Part shown: positions 42,757 through 51,224 of the stretch, piece after piece
Layout: each line of letters starts with the position of its first letter
Position numbering within the stretch: position 1 is the stretch's first letter
Origin: Chloroflexota bacterium
Lineage (GTDB): Bacteria > Chloroflexota > Anaerolineae > Aggregatilineales > UBA2796
Assembly (NCBI GenBank): GCA_021325095.1
Contig: JAJPHV010000131.1
Coordinates: 62,001-126,000 of the forward strand
Length of the DNA: 64,000 nucleotides
Reading direction: 5' to 3'
Notes under the pieces: generated by a model
The model's database searches: none
What the model saw: only the letters and a program-made list of their open reading frames with translations
Told to the model about the DNA's origin: nothing
Position numbers and translations under genes: made by a program

Positions 42757-43815
42757 ATGCGTAAAATCACCCCTCTCATGATTGTCATTTGCGTTTTACT
42801 GTCGCTCCTTTCCCATCCGATTTCAGCACAAGGAACGCTCGGCACTGCCGACGACTTGAAAGTCACCGACGACGAGATCGCCGCTGCCAAGACTGCGCTC
42901 GGCAACTCGGTGGTGGGCATCCTGGCCTGCACGCTGGAAACTGAATATCACAGCGCCGTCGCCAACGGCGCGGCAGCACAGCTTGAAAAGTTCGGCCTGA
43001 AAGGTGAAGTCTTCGACTCCCAGGTCAAGGCGGATCGGCAGATCAGCGCCATCGAGAGCTTCGTGGCGCGCGGCGCCAAGGTCCTGGTGATCTGCGAGTT
43101 CGATCCGAAAGCCGTTGACAAGGCGCTCAAGGACGCCGCCGCCGCCGGCGTGCAGATCATCCAGTTCGCCGGGCGCAACGCTGCCGACATCGGCGGGATC
43201 ACCATCTCCGTCGAGGACGCTGATCTGGGCTACGCTGCCGGAGAGTACGCGGGCCAACTGATTACGAAAGAACTGGGCGGCAAGGCCAAAGTTGCCATCC
43301 TGGACTTCCCCGATCTGCCGAACGTCGTCACCCGCGCCGACAACATTGAGAAGGCGCTGAAGAAGGAAGCCCCGGACGCAACCATTGTGGGCCGTTTCCT
43401 GGGTGGCACGCCCGACAACGGCCTGAAGAGCATGGAGAATGCCTTACAAAAGACGCCCGACATCAACGTGATTGTGTCGATCAATGATGCAGGGGCACTG
43501 GGCGCGGTGAAAGCCCTGGAAGGCGCGGGCAAGAAACCCGGCGACGTGATTGTGGTCGGTATCGACGCTGAGAAACAGGCCAAAGAAAACATCCTGAAGG
43601 GCTACTTCTTCCGGGGCACGGTGGACACCTCGCCCGACATCACGGGCGTGATGGTCGCCGAGGCCGCCGTCAAGGTCCTTGCCAAGAGCAAAATCCCGCA
43701 GAATATTGCCGTTCCGGTGACGCTGGTAACGAAGGAGTCGCTGGAAAAGGAAATGGCTGCCGCGACGCCCGGCGCAACGATGGCAGCGACGATGGCGGCG
43801 ACGGCAGCGAAGTGA
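42757..43815 (+). CDS. Sugar ABC transporter substrate-binding protein (RbsB type)
   Basis: 352 residues; signal peptide MRKITPLMIVICVLLSLLSH, cleavage near SAQ-G, mature Peripla_BP_4 domain. Marks: GILACTLETEYHSAVANGAA, FVARGAKVLVICEFDPKAVD and VIVVGIDAEKQAKENILKGY. An Ala/Thr-rich tail with ATPGATMAATMAAT ends the protein. Start ATG 42757 behind AAGGAG (42742-42747). Receptor for the RbsC/RbsA-like subunits downstream; the ligand is probably a pentose, hexose or derivative. Confidence 0.93.
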   Translation: MRKITPLMIVICVLLSLLSHPISAQGTLGTADDLKVTDDEIAAAKTALGNSVVGILACTLETEYHSAVANGAAAQLEKFGLKGEVFDSQVKADRQISAIESFVARGAKVLVICEFDPKAVDKALKDAAAAGVQIIQFAGRNAADIGGITISVEDADLGYAAGEYAGQLITKELGGKAKVAILDFPDLPNVVTRADNIEKALKKEAPDATIVGRFLGGTPDNGLKSMENALQKTPDINVIVSINDAGALGAVKALEGAGKKPGDVIVVGIDAEKQAKENILKGYFFRGTVDTSPDITGVMVAEAAVKVLAKSKIPQNIAVPVTLVTKESLEKEMAAATPGATMAATMAATAAK

Positions 43816-43905
43816 TAATTATCGTGCGGACACGGCTACGCCCGACGATTTGTTGTCGGGCTGAATCAACAAAGCCCGAGAAACTTCGACCAATATGGCT
43901 TTCCA

Positions 43906-43952
43906 GCCCCCAAGGGGCTTCGTAATCTCAGCCCGGTGCTTTAGCGCCGGGC
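43906..43952 (+). repeat. Family B GC-rich hairpins, copy 1
   Basis: GCCCCcaaGGGGC (43906-43918) and GCCCGGTGCTTTAGCGCCGG + GC (43931-43952), the second ending four bases before the GTG of the next gene. The same unit recurs at 47218 and 50165. Confidence 0.8.
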
Positions 43953-43956
43953 ATAA

Positions 43957-46170
43957 GTGAGCGACCCACCCGTGACTCTCCACCATGACCGCTGGATCGA
44001 AATGGACGTGATCTGGTTCGACCCGGCCCGCGATCTCGACCCGCAGATCGACATGCTGCTGACGCGGCTGGCCCCGCTCTGGCGCAGCACAGACGGGATG
44101 CATGGATTGTGCTTCAACGTCGGCTGGCTGATCGATCTCGTCACCGAATGGACGGGCCACGCCGATCAAAAGCTGCCGCTGCGCAGCCGCCGCACAGCAC
44201 AGTGGGCAGAGCGATCCTATGCCGACCTGCGCGATCTGTTTGCGCGCATCCGGGTGGGCGCGGCGCGGATCGGTCTGCCCGATTTGAAGTTGGGTGTATT
44301 GTTCGTCGGTTGGGCGCATGTCGTCTGGCCGCCCGACGTGAAGATTTACGACTTCGACAGCGATTGGTATGCCCGCCATCCCGAACTCTATGGTGAGCCA
44401 AAGACCATCATCGGAATGCCCGACCTGTGGCCGATCAACCGCCTGCACGCCGATTCGTACCCCTATGCCACGCGGCCAGGCGGTTTGCAGGACGATACCT
44501 ATTTCCCCGATTTCTTCGGCGCGCAGTGGGGCAGCCTGTCGCGCTTTCTGGGCGTGGATGCGCTGCACCTGCGCGACGGCATGACCGGGCCGATGGTCTA
44601 CACCCGCTACGGGCCGTATGGAGCCAGCGCGCCCGCCGACCCCGCCGTGTGGCAGCAGTGGACGCAGGCCGTGATCGACCTGTACCGCGCCTGCAAAACA
44701 GGCAACCCGGACACCTACCTGATCGGCTATTCGAGCGGGATCAGCGCGGTGGCCGAGTGGCGCGTCGGCTGCGTTGACTTGGAAGCGCTGGTCGCCGACG
44801 GCGCGATTGACTGCTGGATCGACCAGACCTGGGGCGGAGCGTGGCAGGACTGGTGGCATCAACTCTGGAAGGGCTGGACGTTCCAGCTTGCCAACCTGAT
44901 GTCGCACCGCGTCATGATCGAGGCCGCCAACATGCAGCGCAAGGCGAAGGGAATAGCGCCCTGCCGCCACTACAACCTGATCGAAACGTGGGACGGTTGG
45001 GAACCCTGGGACACGCTGCACCAGGTTCCCGGCAAGCTGCGCTGGGGCATCTGGGCCTTTAACCACGCCGCCGCCATCACGCCTGACGGCCCCAAAACGA
45101 CGGACGGCTCGTACATTTCGTGGGCCAACAACCGCAAGGGCCAGATACTCAGCGAGGACGACGTGACCTATCTGCGCACGCACCTGGACATGGCGCAGGA
45201 ATCCGCCGCCAAACTCGAACACGTCTACGGGCCGCTGATGGTCTACAACCGCCCAATGATGGACTGGCTGATGCACCATCACCCCGACTGGAACGCCAGC
45301 GAGTGGATCGAAGATCAGGTCGGGCTGCTCATGAAGTGGGGCGTGCCGTGCCTGGGCGCGACGCGCATCGAGTGGCTGCCGGACGTGATCGACAAGGCGG
45401 ACGGGCTGATCGTGCAGGTGCCGGGCCAGCTAAACGATAAAGTGCGCGATCTCCTGCTCAAGACGGACAAGCCGACGCTGCTGGTTGGGCGCGCCGATCT
45501 GATCGATCCAGCACTGCTGGCGCGGGCGGGTGCAAAGGTGACGGGGGAGTTGCAGCCTGCGGGATTTTATCATCTCACAGGGTGGGTGAAAGAAATTGTT
45601 CATTTGCCGACATTCCGGCCAATTGAGGCTGCAAACGACGGAATCCTGGCAGCATTGGACTCAGAAGTAGGGCCGCTGGTGGCGCGAGAAAAAGACGAAA
45701 CCTCGAAGTCTTTCTTTGCTTGCTGGCAGCCCTGTGATTGGGCTGAACCAGGCAACGCATTTTTACCCAAGTACCAATTGGGCAGCACGTACCCATATGC
45801 GGCCATCAGCGCGGCGCTCCGTAACACACTGCCGAAATGCTTAGAACCTGTCGAATGGTCGGAACCCATGTGCTTTCACTCGTGGCAAAGCAGTGGCACA
45901 TTGCATATTGTGATGGGTAATTTGGAAACAGGCGTGCTCGGCGATTCACGCACTGAACGGACAATGTATCTTGTCTTATACAAAGAAAGCAGCAGCGCTG
46001 TTCCGACAGATTTCTCACAACGCTCTTTGCGCCGCGTAGATTCAACAGATGCTTTCGAATTGGAACACTATAGATGGTCACGATTAATTAATCAGCACGG
46101 CTTTTGGAATGAACTTGCAGGCGAAGATGCTGCCGTTTTTGTCCTGGAGTTCACAGGCGAACCGCAATGA
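43957..46170 (+). CDS. Uncharacterised glycoside-hydrolase-like protein
   Basis: 737 residues, no signal peptide. The N-terminal ~500 residues look like a TIM-barrel carbohydrate enzyme: aromatic-rich strands such as MDVIWFDPARDL, GVLFVGWAHVVWPPDVKIYD, DALHLRDGMTGPMVYTRYGP, DCWIDQTWGGAWQDWWHQLW and HYNLIETWDGWEPWDTLHQV, with acidic residues at strand ends. I do not recognise a numbered GH family. From about 45560 the coding sequence becomes clearly AT-richer, matching a separate C-terminal domain. It sits between binding protein and permease, so it likely processes the imported glycoside. Starts with GTG right behind a hairpin; ends ATGA into the permease. Confidence 0.6.
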   Translation: MSDPPVTLHHDRWIEMDVIWFDPARDLDPQIDMLLTRLAPLWRSTDGMHGLCFNVGWLIDLVTEWTGHADQKLPLRSRRTAQWAERSYADLRDLFARIRVGAARIGLPDLKLGVLFVGWAHVVWPPDVKIYDFDSDWYARHPELYGEPKTIIGMPDLWPINRLHADSYPYATRPGGLQDDTYFPDFFGAQWGSLSRFLGVDALHLRDGMTGPMVYTRYGPYGASAPADPAVWQQWTQAVIDLYRACKTGNPDTYLIGYSSGISAVAEWRVGCVDLEALVADGAIDCWIDQTWGGAWQDWWHQLWKGWTFQLANLMSHRVMIEAANMQRKAKGIAPCRHYNLIETWDGWEPWDTLHQVPGKLRWGIWAFNHAAAITPDGPKTTDGSYISWANNRKGQILSEDDVTYLRTHLDMAQESAAKLEHVYGPLMVYNRPMMDWLMHHHPDWNASEWIEDQVGLLMKWGVPCLGATRIEWLPDVIDKADGLIVQVPGQLNDKVRDLLLKTDKPTLLVGRADLIDPALLARAGAKVTGELQPAGFYHLTGWVKEIVHLPTFRPIEAANDGILAALDSEVGPLVAREKDETSKSFFACWQPCDWAEPGNAFLPKYQLGSTYPYAAISAALRNTLPKCLEPVEWSEPMCFHSWQSSGTLHIVMGNLETGVLGDSRTERTMYLVLYKESSSAVPTDFSQRSLRRVDSTDAFELEHYRWSRLINQHGFWNELAGEDAAVFVLEFTGEPQ

Positions 46171-47195
46171 CCACCGCGACCGACACCGAAAAGCCCGCCG
46201 CCCCTGCCCGCCCGACCTTTGATCGCCGTCGGGTGATCGACTTCGTTGGCGAGAACGGCTTCATCATCATCTTCGTGCTGTGGTGCGTCTACCTGAGCGT
46301 CGCCACGCCGACCTTCCTCACGGTCAACAACCTGACGCTCGTGCTGCGCCAGTCGGCCATCATCGGCATTGTCGCCATCGGCGAGACGATGGTCATCCTG
46401 CTCGGCGGTATCGACATCTCGCTGGCGTCGGTGCTTGGCATCTCCGCCGTCGGCCTGGTCTGGACGATGGTCAACGGTATCCGGCTGCCCGGCAGCGAGA
46501 CGATCCTCTTTCTGTCTGCATTTCCGGCGGCCATCGTCGGCATCCTGATCGGCGGGCTGATCGGGCTGGCGAACGGGCTGCTGGTGACGCGCGTCAAGAT
46601 CAACGCCGTCATCGCCACGCTCGGCATGATGAGCATCATCGACGGCATTGGCCTGACACTGACGGGCGGCAAAACGCTCTACGGCGATGCCCTGCAACAG
46701 ATCGACTTCCTGGCAAGCGGCTTCATTGGCCCGGTTCCGGTGCTGGTCGTGCTCATGTTTGTTTTTTACGCCGTGTTCTGGTTCATCCTGAACCGCACGA
46801 CCTTCGGCGCGCACATCTACGCGGCGGGCAGCAACGAGCGTGCGGCGTACCTCTCCGGCGTGAACGTGGATCGCGTCAAGCTTTGGACGTTCGTGATCGC
46901 GGGTTTGCTGGCGGGCTTCGGCGGGTTACTGGCCGCCTCCCGGCAGGGATCGGCGCGGGCAGGCATGGGAACTGACCTGCTCTTCCCGATCCTGACGGCG
47001 GTAGTCCTGGGCGGCGTCAGCCTGAGTGGGGGACGCGGCAGAATCCTGAATACCCTGATTGCCGCCATTTTCCTCGCCACGATCACCAACGGCCTGATCC
47101 AGCTTGGGGCCAGCACCGACGCGCAGCGCATCGTCAGCGGCGCGATCCTGATCGTGGCCCTCTCGCTGGATCGGCTTCGCGCGGCGGCGAGGTGA
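46167..47195 (+). CDS. Sugar ABC transporter permease (RbsC type)
   Basis: 342-residue membrane permease of the BPD_transp_2 family with about ten hydrophobic segments: MVILLGGIDISLASVLGISA (hallmark GGIDLS), NGLLVTRVKINAVIATLGMM, IYAAGSNERAAYLSGVNVDR and TAVVLGGVSLSGGRGRI. Start overlaps the upstream stop (ATGA). Partner of the ATPase at 47347. Confidence 0.94.
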   Translation: MTTATDTEKPAAPARPTFDRRRVIDFVGENGFIIIFVLWCVYLSVATPTFLTVNNLTLVLRQSAIIGIVAIGETMVILLGGIDISLASVLGISAVGLVWTMVNGIRLPGSETILFLSAFPAAIVGILIGGLIGLANGLLVTRVKINAVIATLGMMSIIDGIGLTLTGGKTLYGDALQQIDFLASGFIGPVPVLVVLMFVFYAVFWFILNRTTFGAHIYAAGSNERAAYLSGVNVDRVKLWTFVIAGLLAGFGGLLAASRQGSARAGMGTDLLFPILTAVVLGGVSLSGGRGRILNTLIAAIFLATITNGLIQLGASTDAQRIVSGAILIVALSLDRLRAAAR

Positions 47196-47217
47196 AGATG
47201 CGGAACCTCACCCCGAC

Positions 47218-47343
47218 GCCCGGCGCTAAAGCACCGGGCTTAGATTACGAAGCCCCTTCGGGGCTACACGCGGAATTAAACTGGATTGCAGCCCCGCAGG
47301 GGCTTTGTAGTTTCAGTCCTGCGGCTTTAGCCCAGGGCTATAG
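47218..47343 (+). repeat. Family B GC-rich hairpins, copy 2 (double)
   Basis: GCCCGGCGCTAAAGCACCGG + GC (47218-47239), AGCCCCTTCGGGGCT (47251-47265), then GCAGCCCCGCAGGGGCTTTG and a CCTGCGGCTTTAGCCCAGGG-type arm up to 47343. Fills almost the entire gap and ends within four bases of the ATPase start codon. Confidence 0.8.
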
Positions 47344-47346
47344 CCT

Positions 47347-48849
47347 ATGATGTTGCCCAAGCTCACCCTGCACAGCGTCAGCAAAGCCTTCCTGGGCGTG
47401 CAGGCCCTCGATAATGTCTCATTCGAGGTGCAGCGCGGCCAGCTTCACGCCCTGCTTGGCGAGAACGGCGCGGGCAAAAGCACCCTGATCAAAATCCTGG
47501 CGGGCGCGCAGCCTGCCGACTCCGGCGAGATGCTGCTGGACGGCCAGCCCTACCGTCCGCATACACCGCCGGATGCCACCCGGCGCGGCGTCAGCACCAT
47601 CTACCAGGAAGCCAACCTGCTACCTGACCGTGACGTGCTGTCGAACGTGCTGCTTGGCGCGGAACCCGTCATCGGGCCGAAGCCGCTCGGCGTGCTGGAT
47701 CGCCCGGCCATGCGGCGGCAGGTGCGCGCCATCCTGGACGAACTGCACGCGCCGCACATCCCGCTCGATGTGCGGGCCGAGCGCCTGAAGGTCAGCGAGA
47801 AACAACTCTTGGAGATCGCGCGGGCGCTCGTCCGGCGCAGCGATCTGCTGATCATGGACGAGCCGACTGCCGCGCTCAACCGCGAGGAAACCGACGCGCT
47901 GTTCGCCGTGATCCGCAGCCTGAAAGCGCAGGGCGTCACGATCATTTACGTGTCACACCGCCTCGAAGAGGTCTTCCAACTGGCCGACAGCGTGACCATC
48001 CTGCGCGACGGCAGGCACATCCGCACCGCACCGCTCTCGGCGGTCACGCCCGATTCGCTGATCGCGGACATGATTGGGCGCAGCCTGGATACCGTGTTTC
48101 CACCGCGCAACCCCACCATAGGCGCGCCCGTCTTTGAGGCGCGGAACCTCTCCTCGCGGGACGCTTTCGAGGACGTGAGCTTCACGCTGCACGCGGGCGA
48201 AGTGCTGGGGCTGACGGGCGTGGGCGGCAGCGGGCAGGTCGAACTGGGCAAGGCACTGTTCGGCGCGCACCCGCTCGATAGCGGCACGCTGCTCGTGCGC
48301 GGTCAGGCTGTGCGGCCTTCGCCCGCCGCGATGATGGCCCAGGGCGTGATCTTCCTGCCCGAAGATCGCAAGACCGAAGGCATCATCCAGACGCTTTCGG
48401 TGCGGCGCAACTTGGCGTTGGCGATGCTGCCCAGGTTGTCCAGGACGTTCGGCGTTCTCTCACGCCACGCCGAGGACGATCTGGCCCGCCAGCAGGTACA
48501 GCGCTTGCAGATCAAGACGCCCACGCTCGATCAGGTTGTCGCCAAACTGAGCGGTGGCAACCAGCAGAAGGTCGCGCTTGGCAAAGGGCTGGCGACGGGT
48601 GGCGACATCCTGATCCTGATGGGTGCGACCCAGGGTATCGACGTGGGCGTCAAGTTCGAGATTTACGAGCTGGTAACGCAGCTTACCCGGAAAGGCGCGG
48701 CGGTGATCTTTGTCTCTGCCGAAATGCCGGAGATTCTGGGGCTGTCGCACCGCATCCTGGTCATGCACCGGGGGCGGCTGGCTGCGACGCTGGACGGCCC
48801 TACGGCCACCGCAGAACAGGTTTTACGCTATGCGCTCGGACAGGCATAG
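47347..48849 (+). CDS. Sugar ABC transporter ATPase (RbsA type) with degenerate second Walker B
   Basis: 500 residues, two cassettes as in RbsA/MglA. Cassette 1: GENGAGKST, KVSEKQLLEIARAL, DLLIMDEPTAALN. Cassette 2 has the usual lost P-loop (GVGGSGQVELGKALFGA), signature LSGGNQQKVALGKGL, but Walker B reads ILILMGATQGIDVG where LDEPTxGIDVG is expected: the Mg-binding Asp and catalytic Glu are gone. The codons are ATG GGT GCG at about 48618-48626. One composite ATP site may thus be inactive. ATG 47347 follows hairpin copy 2 directly; a second ATG is at 47350. Confidence 0.92.
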   Translation: MMLPKLTLHSVSKAFLGVQALDNVSFEVQRGQLHALLGENGAGKSTLIKILAGAQPADSGEMLLDGQPYRPHTPPDATRRGVSTIYQEANLLPDRDVLSNVLLGAEPVIGPKPLGVLDRPAMRRQVRAILDELHAPHIPLDVRAERLKVSEKQLLEIARALVRRSDLLIMDEPTAALNREETDALFAVIRSLKAQGVTIIYVSHRLEEVFQLADSVTILRDGRHIRTAPLSAVTPDSLIADMIGRSLDTVFPPRNPTIGAPVFEARNLSSRDAFEDVSFTLHAGEVLGLTGVGGSGQVELGKALFGAHPLDSGTLLVRGQAVRPSPAAMMAQGVIFLPEDRKTEGIIQTLSVRRNLALAMLPRLSRTFGVLSRHAEDDLARQQVQRLQIKTPTLDQVVAKLSGGNQQKVALGKGLATGGDILILMGATQGIDVGVKFEIYELVTQLTRKGAAVIFVSAEMPEILGLSHRILVMHRGRLAATLDGPTATAEQVLRYALGQA

Positions 48850-48880
48850 TTCAATCACCGGACAGGAGGAGCCACATTCC

Positions 48881-50119
48881 ATGAGCGACTATTCGCGCGA
48901 GACCGGCAAACGCATCAAAACGTGGGGATGGGAAGGCGACATGGATCGCCTGATCGAGGCGACAGGCGAATACCCCATCATGTACAAGGCGCTCGGCACG
49001 CAGCCGCGCACCGAGCACCCCTTCAACCTGTACGGCGACATCAGCATCCAACCGCAAGCGCTGCGTGACACGTTGCGCAACAACATCGACGTGGTACAGG
49101 CCATCGCCGACAAGATCGTCAGCCGCAAACTGCGCCGCGTGATTGGCACGGGGCTGGGCACGTCGCAGTTCGTGATGCAGACCGCTGCCGGGGCTTTCTG
49201 GCGCTGGGCAGGTATGGAAGCGGCAGACGTGGACGCGCTCGAATTCCTGACGACGGATCGCGTCTTCAACATGCCGGAAACAGTCTTTATTGCCTTCTCC
49301 GGCAGCGGCAGCACAGTGGACTCGAACCGCGCCGCCGCCAAAGCCCGTGAGATGGGTGCTTACACCCTGGCGGTCACCTCGGTGGCGGGCAGCCCGATCA
49401 CCCAGAAGTGCGAAGACACGCTGGTCTGCTCCGGCGGGTTCGACACGGGCGGCTCCGACACCTTCCACTACACCACGCGGCTCGGCGTGTCAATGCTGCT
49501 GGCGCTGGCGCTTGGGGAGCGCTTGCAGCCGGGCAAGTTCGACTACAAGGCACTGCGCACGCAACTGCTGGAAATCCCGGATAAGTTCGCCGCCATGTTC
49601 GCCGAAGTCGATGCACGCTGCCATTCCATCGCCCGGCGCAGCAAACGTGCCACCGCCAATCTGGTCGTCGGCAGCGGCGCGAACCTGGGCACGGCGGAGG
49701 AATTCGCCCTCAAGTACGACGAGATGTCGCACATCCCAACCAAAGCCATGTGCCCGGCCCGCCACATTCATGGCGCGCTCGGCCTGACCGACGAGCACAT
49801 TTTCACGATTCTGCTTGCGCCGCCCTGCGACGCCTACCCGGCCCTGGTGGACATCGCCCGCGCCACGCAGATCATCAAGTCGCCGTCGCTGGCAGTCGTC
49901 AGCGAGAACGATGACCGGATCGCAGCCCTGGTCGATGACGTGATCCGCCTGCCCACCGACGACGAAATCCTGTACGGCCTGCTGGCGATCCTGCCCGGCC
50001 AGCTTCTGCCTTACTGGACAGCCGTCGAACTGGGCGACATCAACCCGGATTGCCAGCGCAGCAACATCCCAAAGTATGCGCGGGTCTGGAACATGCTCTT
50101 CCCGCCTGGCACGCACTGA
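48881..50119 (+). CDS. Double-SIS sugar isomerase/deaminase-like protein
   Basis: 412 residues with two SIS (sugar isomerase) domains, related to the isomerase half of GlmS, AgaS and similar keto-aldose isomerases. Marks: RRVIGTGLGTSQFVMQTAAG, FIAFSGSGSTVDSNRAAAKA and DTLVCSGGFDTGGSDTFHYT. The N-terminal extension MSDYSRETGKRIKTWGWEGD is unusual. In the operon it should convert the imported sugar or amino sugar to a ketose that the PfkB kinase phosphorylates. Starts ATG 48881 after AGGAGG. Confidence 0.82.
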   Translation: MSDYSRETGKRIKTWGWEGDMDRLIEATGEYPIMYKALGTQPRTEHPFNLYGDISIQPQALRDTLRNNIDVVQAIADKIVSRKLRRVIGTGLGTSQFVMQTAAGAFWRWAGMEAADVDALEFLTTDRVFNMPETVFIAFSGSGSTVDSNRAAAKAREMGAYTLAVTSVAGSPITQKCEDTLVCSGGFDTGGSDTFHYTTRLGVSMLLALALGERLQPGKFDYKALRTQLLEIPDKFAAMFAEVDARCHSIARRSKRATANLVVGSGANLGTAEEFALKYDEMSHIPTKAMCPARHIHGALGLTDEHIFTILLAPPCDAYPALVDIARATQIIKSPSLAVVSENDDRIAALVDDVIRLPTDDEILYGLLAILPGQLLPYWTAVELGDINPDCQRSNIPKYARVWNMLFPPGTH

Positions 50120-50164
50120 GCACTAGTGGATTTTCAGAATTTGAGGTCAGGCGGGTGGCTTTGT

Positions 50165-50215
50165 AGCCCGCTGAAGCGGGCTTCGTCGCTTCAGCCCGGT
50201 GCTTCAGCGCCGGGC
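50165..50215 (+). repeat. Family B GC-rich hairpins, copy 3
   Basis: AGCCCGCTGAAGCGGGCTTC (from 50165) and GCCCGGTGCTTCAGCGCCGG + GC (50194-50215), ending four bases before the ATG of the PfkB gene. Confidence 0.8.
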
Positions 50216-50219
50216 GCAC

Positions 50220-51206
50220 ATGCCAGGAGTTAATCCCTTGTCGCTCGATGTCGCCGTGATCGGCCCGGTCAATGTCGATCTGATCCTCTCCGGCGATGCG
50301 CCCCACCAGATCGAGGAAATCCGCAACTGGTTCGGCCTGTCCGACGTGACTCTGAACGCCGCCGGATCGGCGGGCTACCCGGCGCAGGTCTTCCAGAAAC
50401 TGGGGCTGCAAACCGGGCTGCTGACGGTCACTGCTGACGATGCGCTTGGCAGTGCCCTTCGTTACGAAATGGCGAAGCTGGGAATCGATCTGTCGCGGGT
50501 GCGCGTCGTGCCTGGCGAAATCTCACAGATCGCCATCTATATACTGCTCTTCGGCAGCAAGAAGCGCCCGCTAACGGGCCGCCGTTCCTCACACCAGCCC
50601 TGGCCCGCGCCGCTTGACACAGCCGATCTGGGCTACCTGGCCTCGGCACGGCTGATCCACATCGCGGGCTATCTGCATTACCCGTCGATGTGGGACGACG
50701 ACATCCCGAATATGCTGCGGGACGCCAAACAGCGCGGCCAGATGACCAGTCTCGATCCGCAGTTCCCGCTCTGGCCCCTCGAAGGGCGCTGGCTGCCCGG
50801 CATCGAACGCTTACTGCCCTACGTTGACGTGCTGCTCGTTGACCAGGACGAAGCCCAGAACATCACCGACCTGGAAAGTCTGGACGAAGCGGGCCGTTTG
50901 CTGCGCCAGGCCGGGCCGCAGATCGTGGTCGTCAAGCGCGGCGAGCAGGGCGCGCTCATCTACCATGCCGACCAGCGCATTGAGCAACCCGCGCAGCGCG
51001 TCCCGGAAAATGAGATTGCCGATACCATTGGCGCGGGAGACGCCTTCGACGGCGGCTTCCTGGCGGCACTCCTGCGAGGAAGAAGCGTTGCAGAAGCGGC
51101 ACAAATCGGTACGGCGGTGGCGGCGATCAGCGTGCGAGGACATGGCGCGGCCACTGCGCTGCGCGCCGAGGATACGATTGACAGGCTGATCGAGCGCTTT
51201 TCGTAG
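50220..51206 (+). CDS. PfkB-family sugar kinase
   Basis: 328-residue ribokinase-fold kinase. The second PfkB signature and catalytic Asp are in DTIGAGDAFDGGFLAALLRG; the first region has NAAGSAGYPAQVFQKLGLQT (sugar-binding GG-like turn replaced by GSAGYPAQ). KRGEQGALIYHADQ gives the ATP-side loop. Likely phosphorylates the product of the SIS enzyme; no aldolase gene follows, so the pathway is completed elsewhere. ATG 50220 chosen; TTG 50238 is possible. Confidence 0.9.
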   Translation: MPGVNPLSLDVAVIGPVNVDLILSGDAPHQIEEIRNWFGLSDVTLNAAGSAGYPAQVFQKLGLQTGLLTVTADDALGSALRYEMAKLGIDLSRVRVVPGEISQIAIYILLFGSKKRPLTGRRSSHQPWPAPLDTADLGYLASARLIHIAGYLHYPSMWDDDIPNMLRDAKQRGQMTSLDPQFPLWPLEGRWLPGIERLLPYVDVLLVDQDEAQNITDLESLDEAGRLLRQAGPQIVVVKRGEQGALIYHADQRIEQPAQRVPENEIADTIGAGDAFDGGFLAALLRGRSVAEAAQIGTAVAAISVRGHGAATALRAEDTIDRLIERFS

Positions 51207-51224
51207 CTCTCTGTCGAGCAGCAA

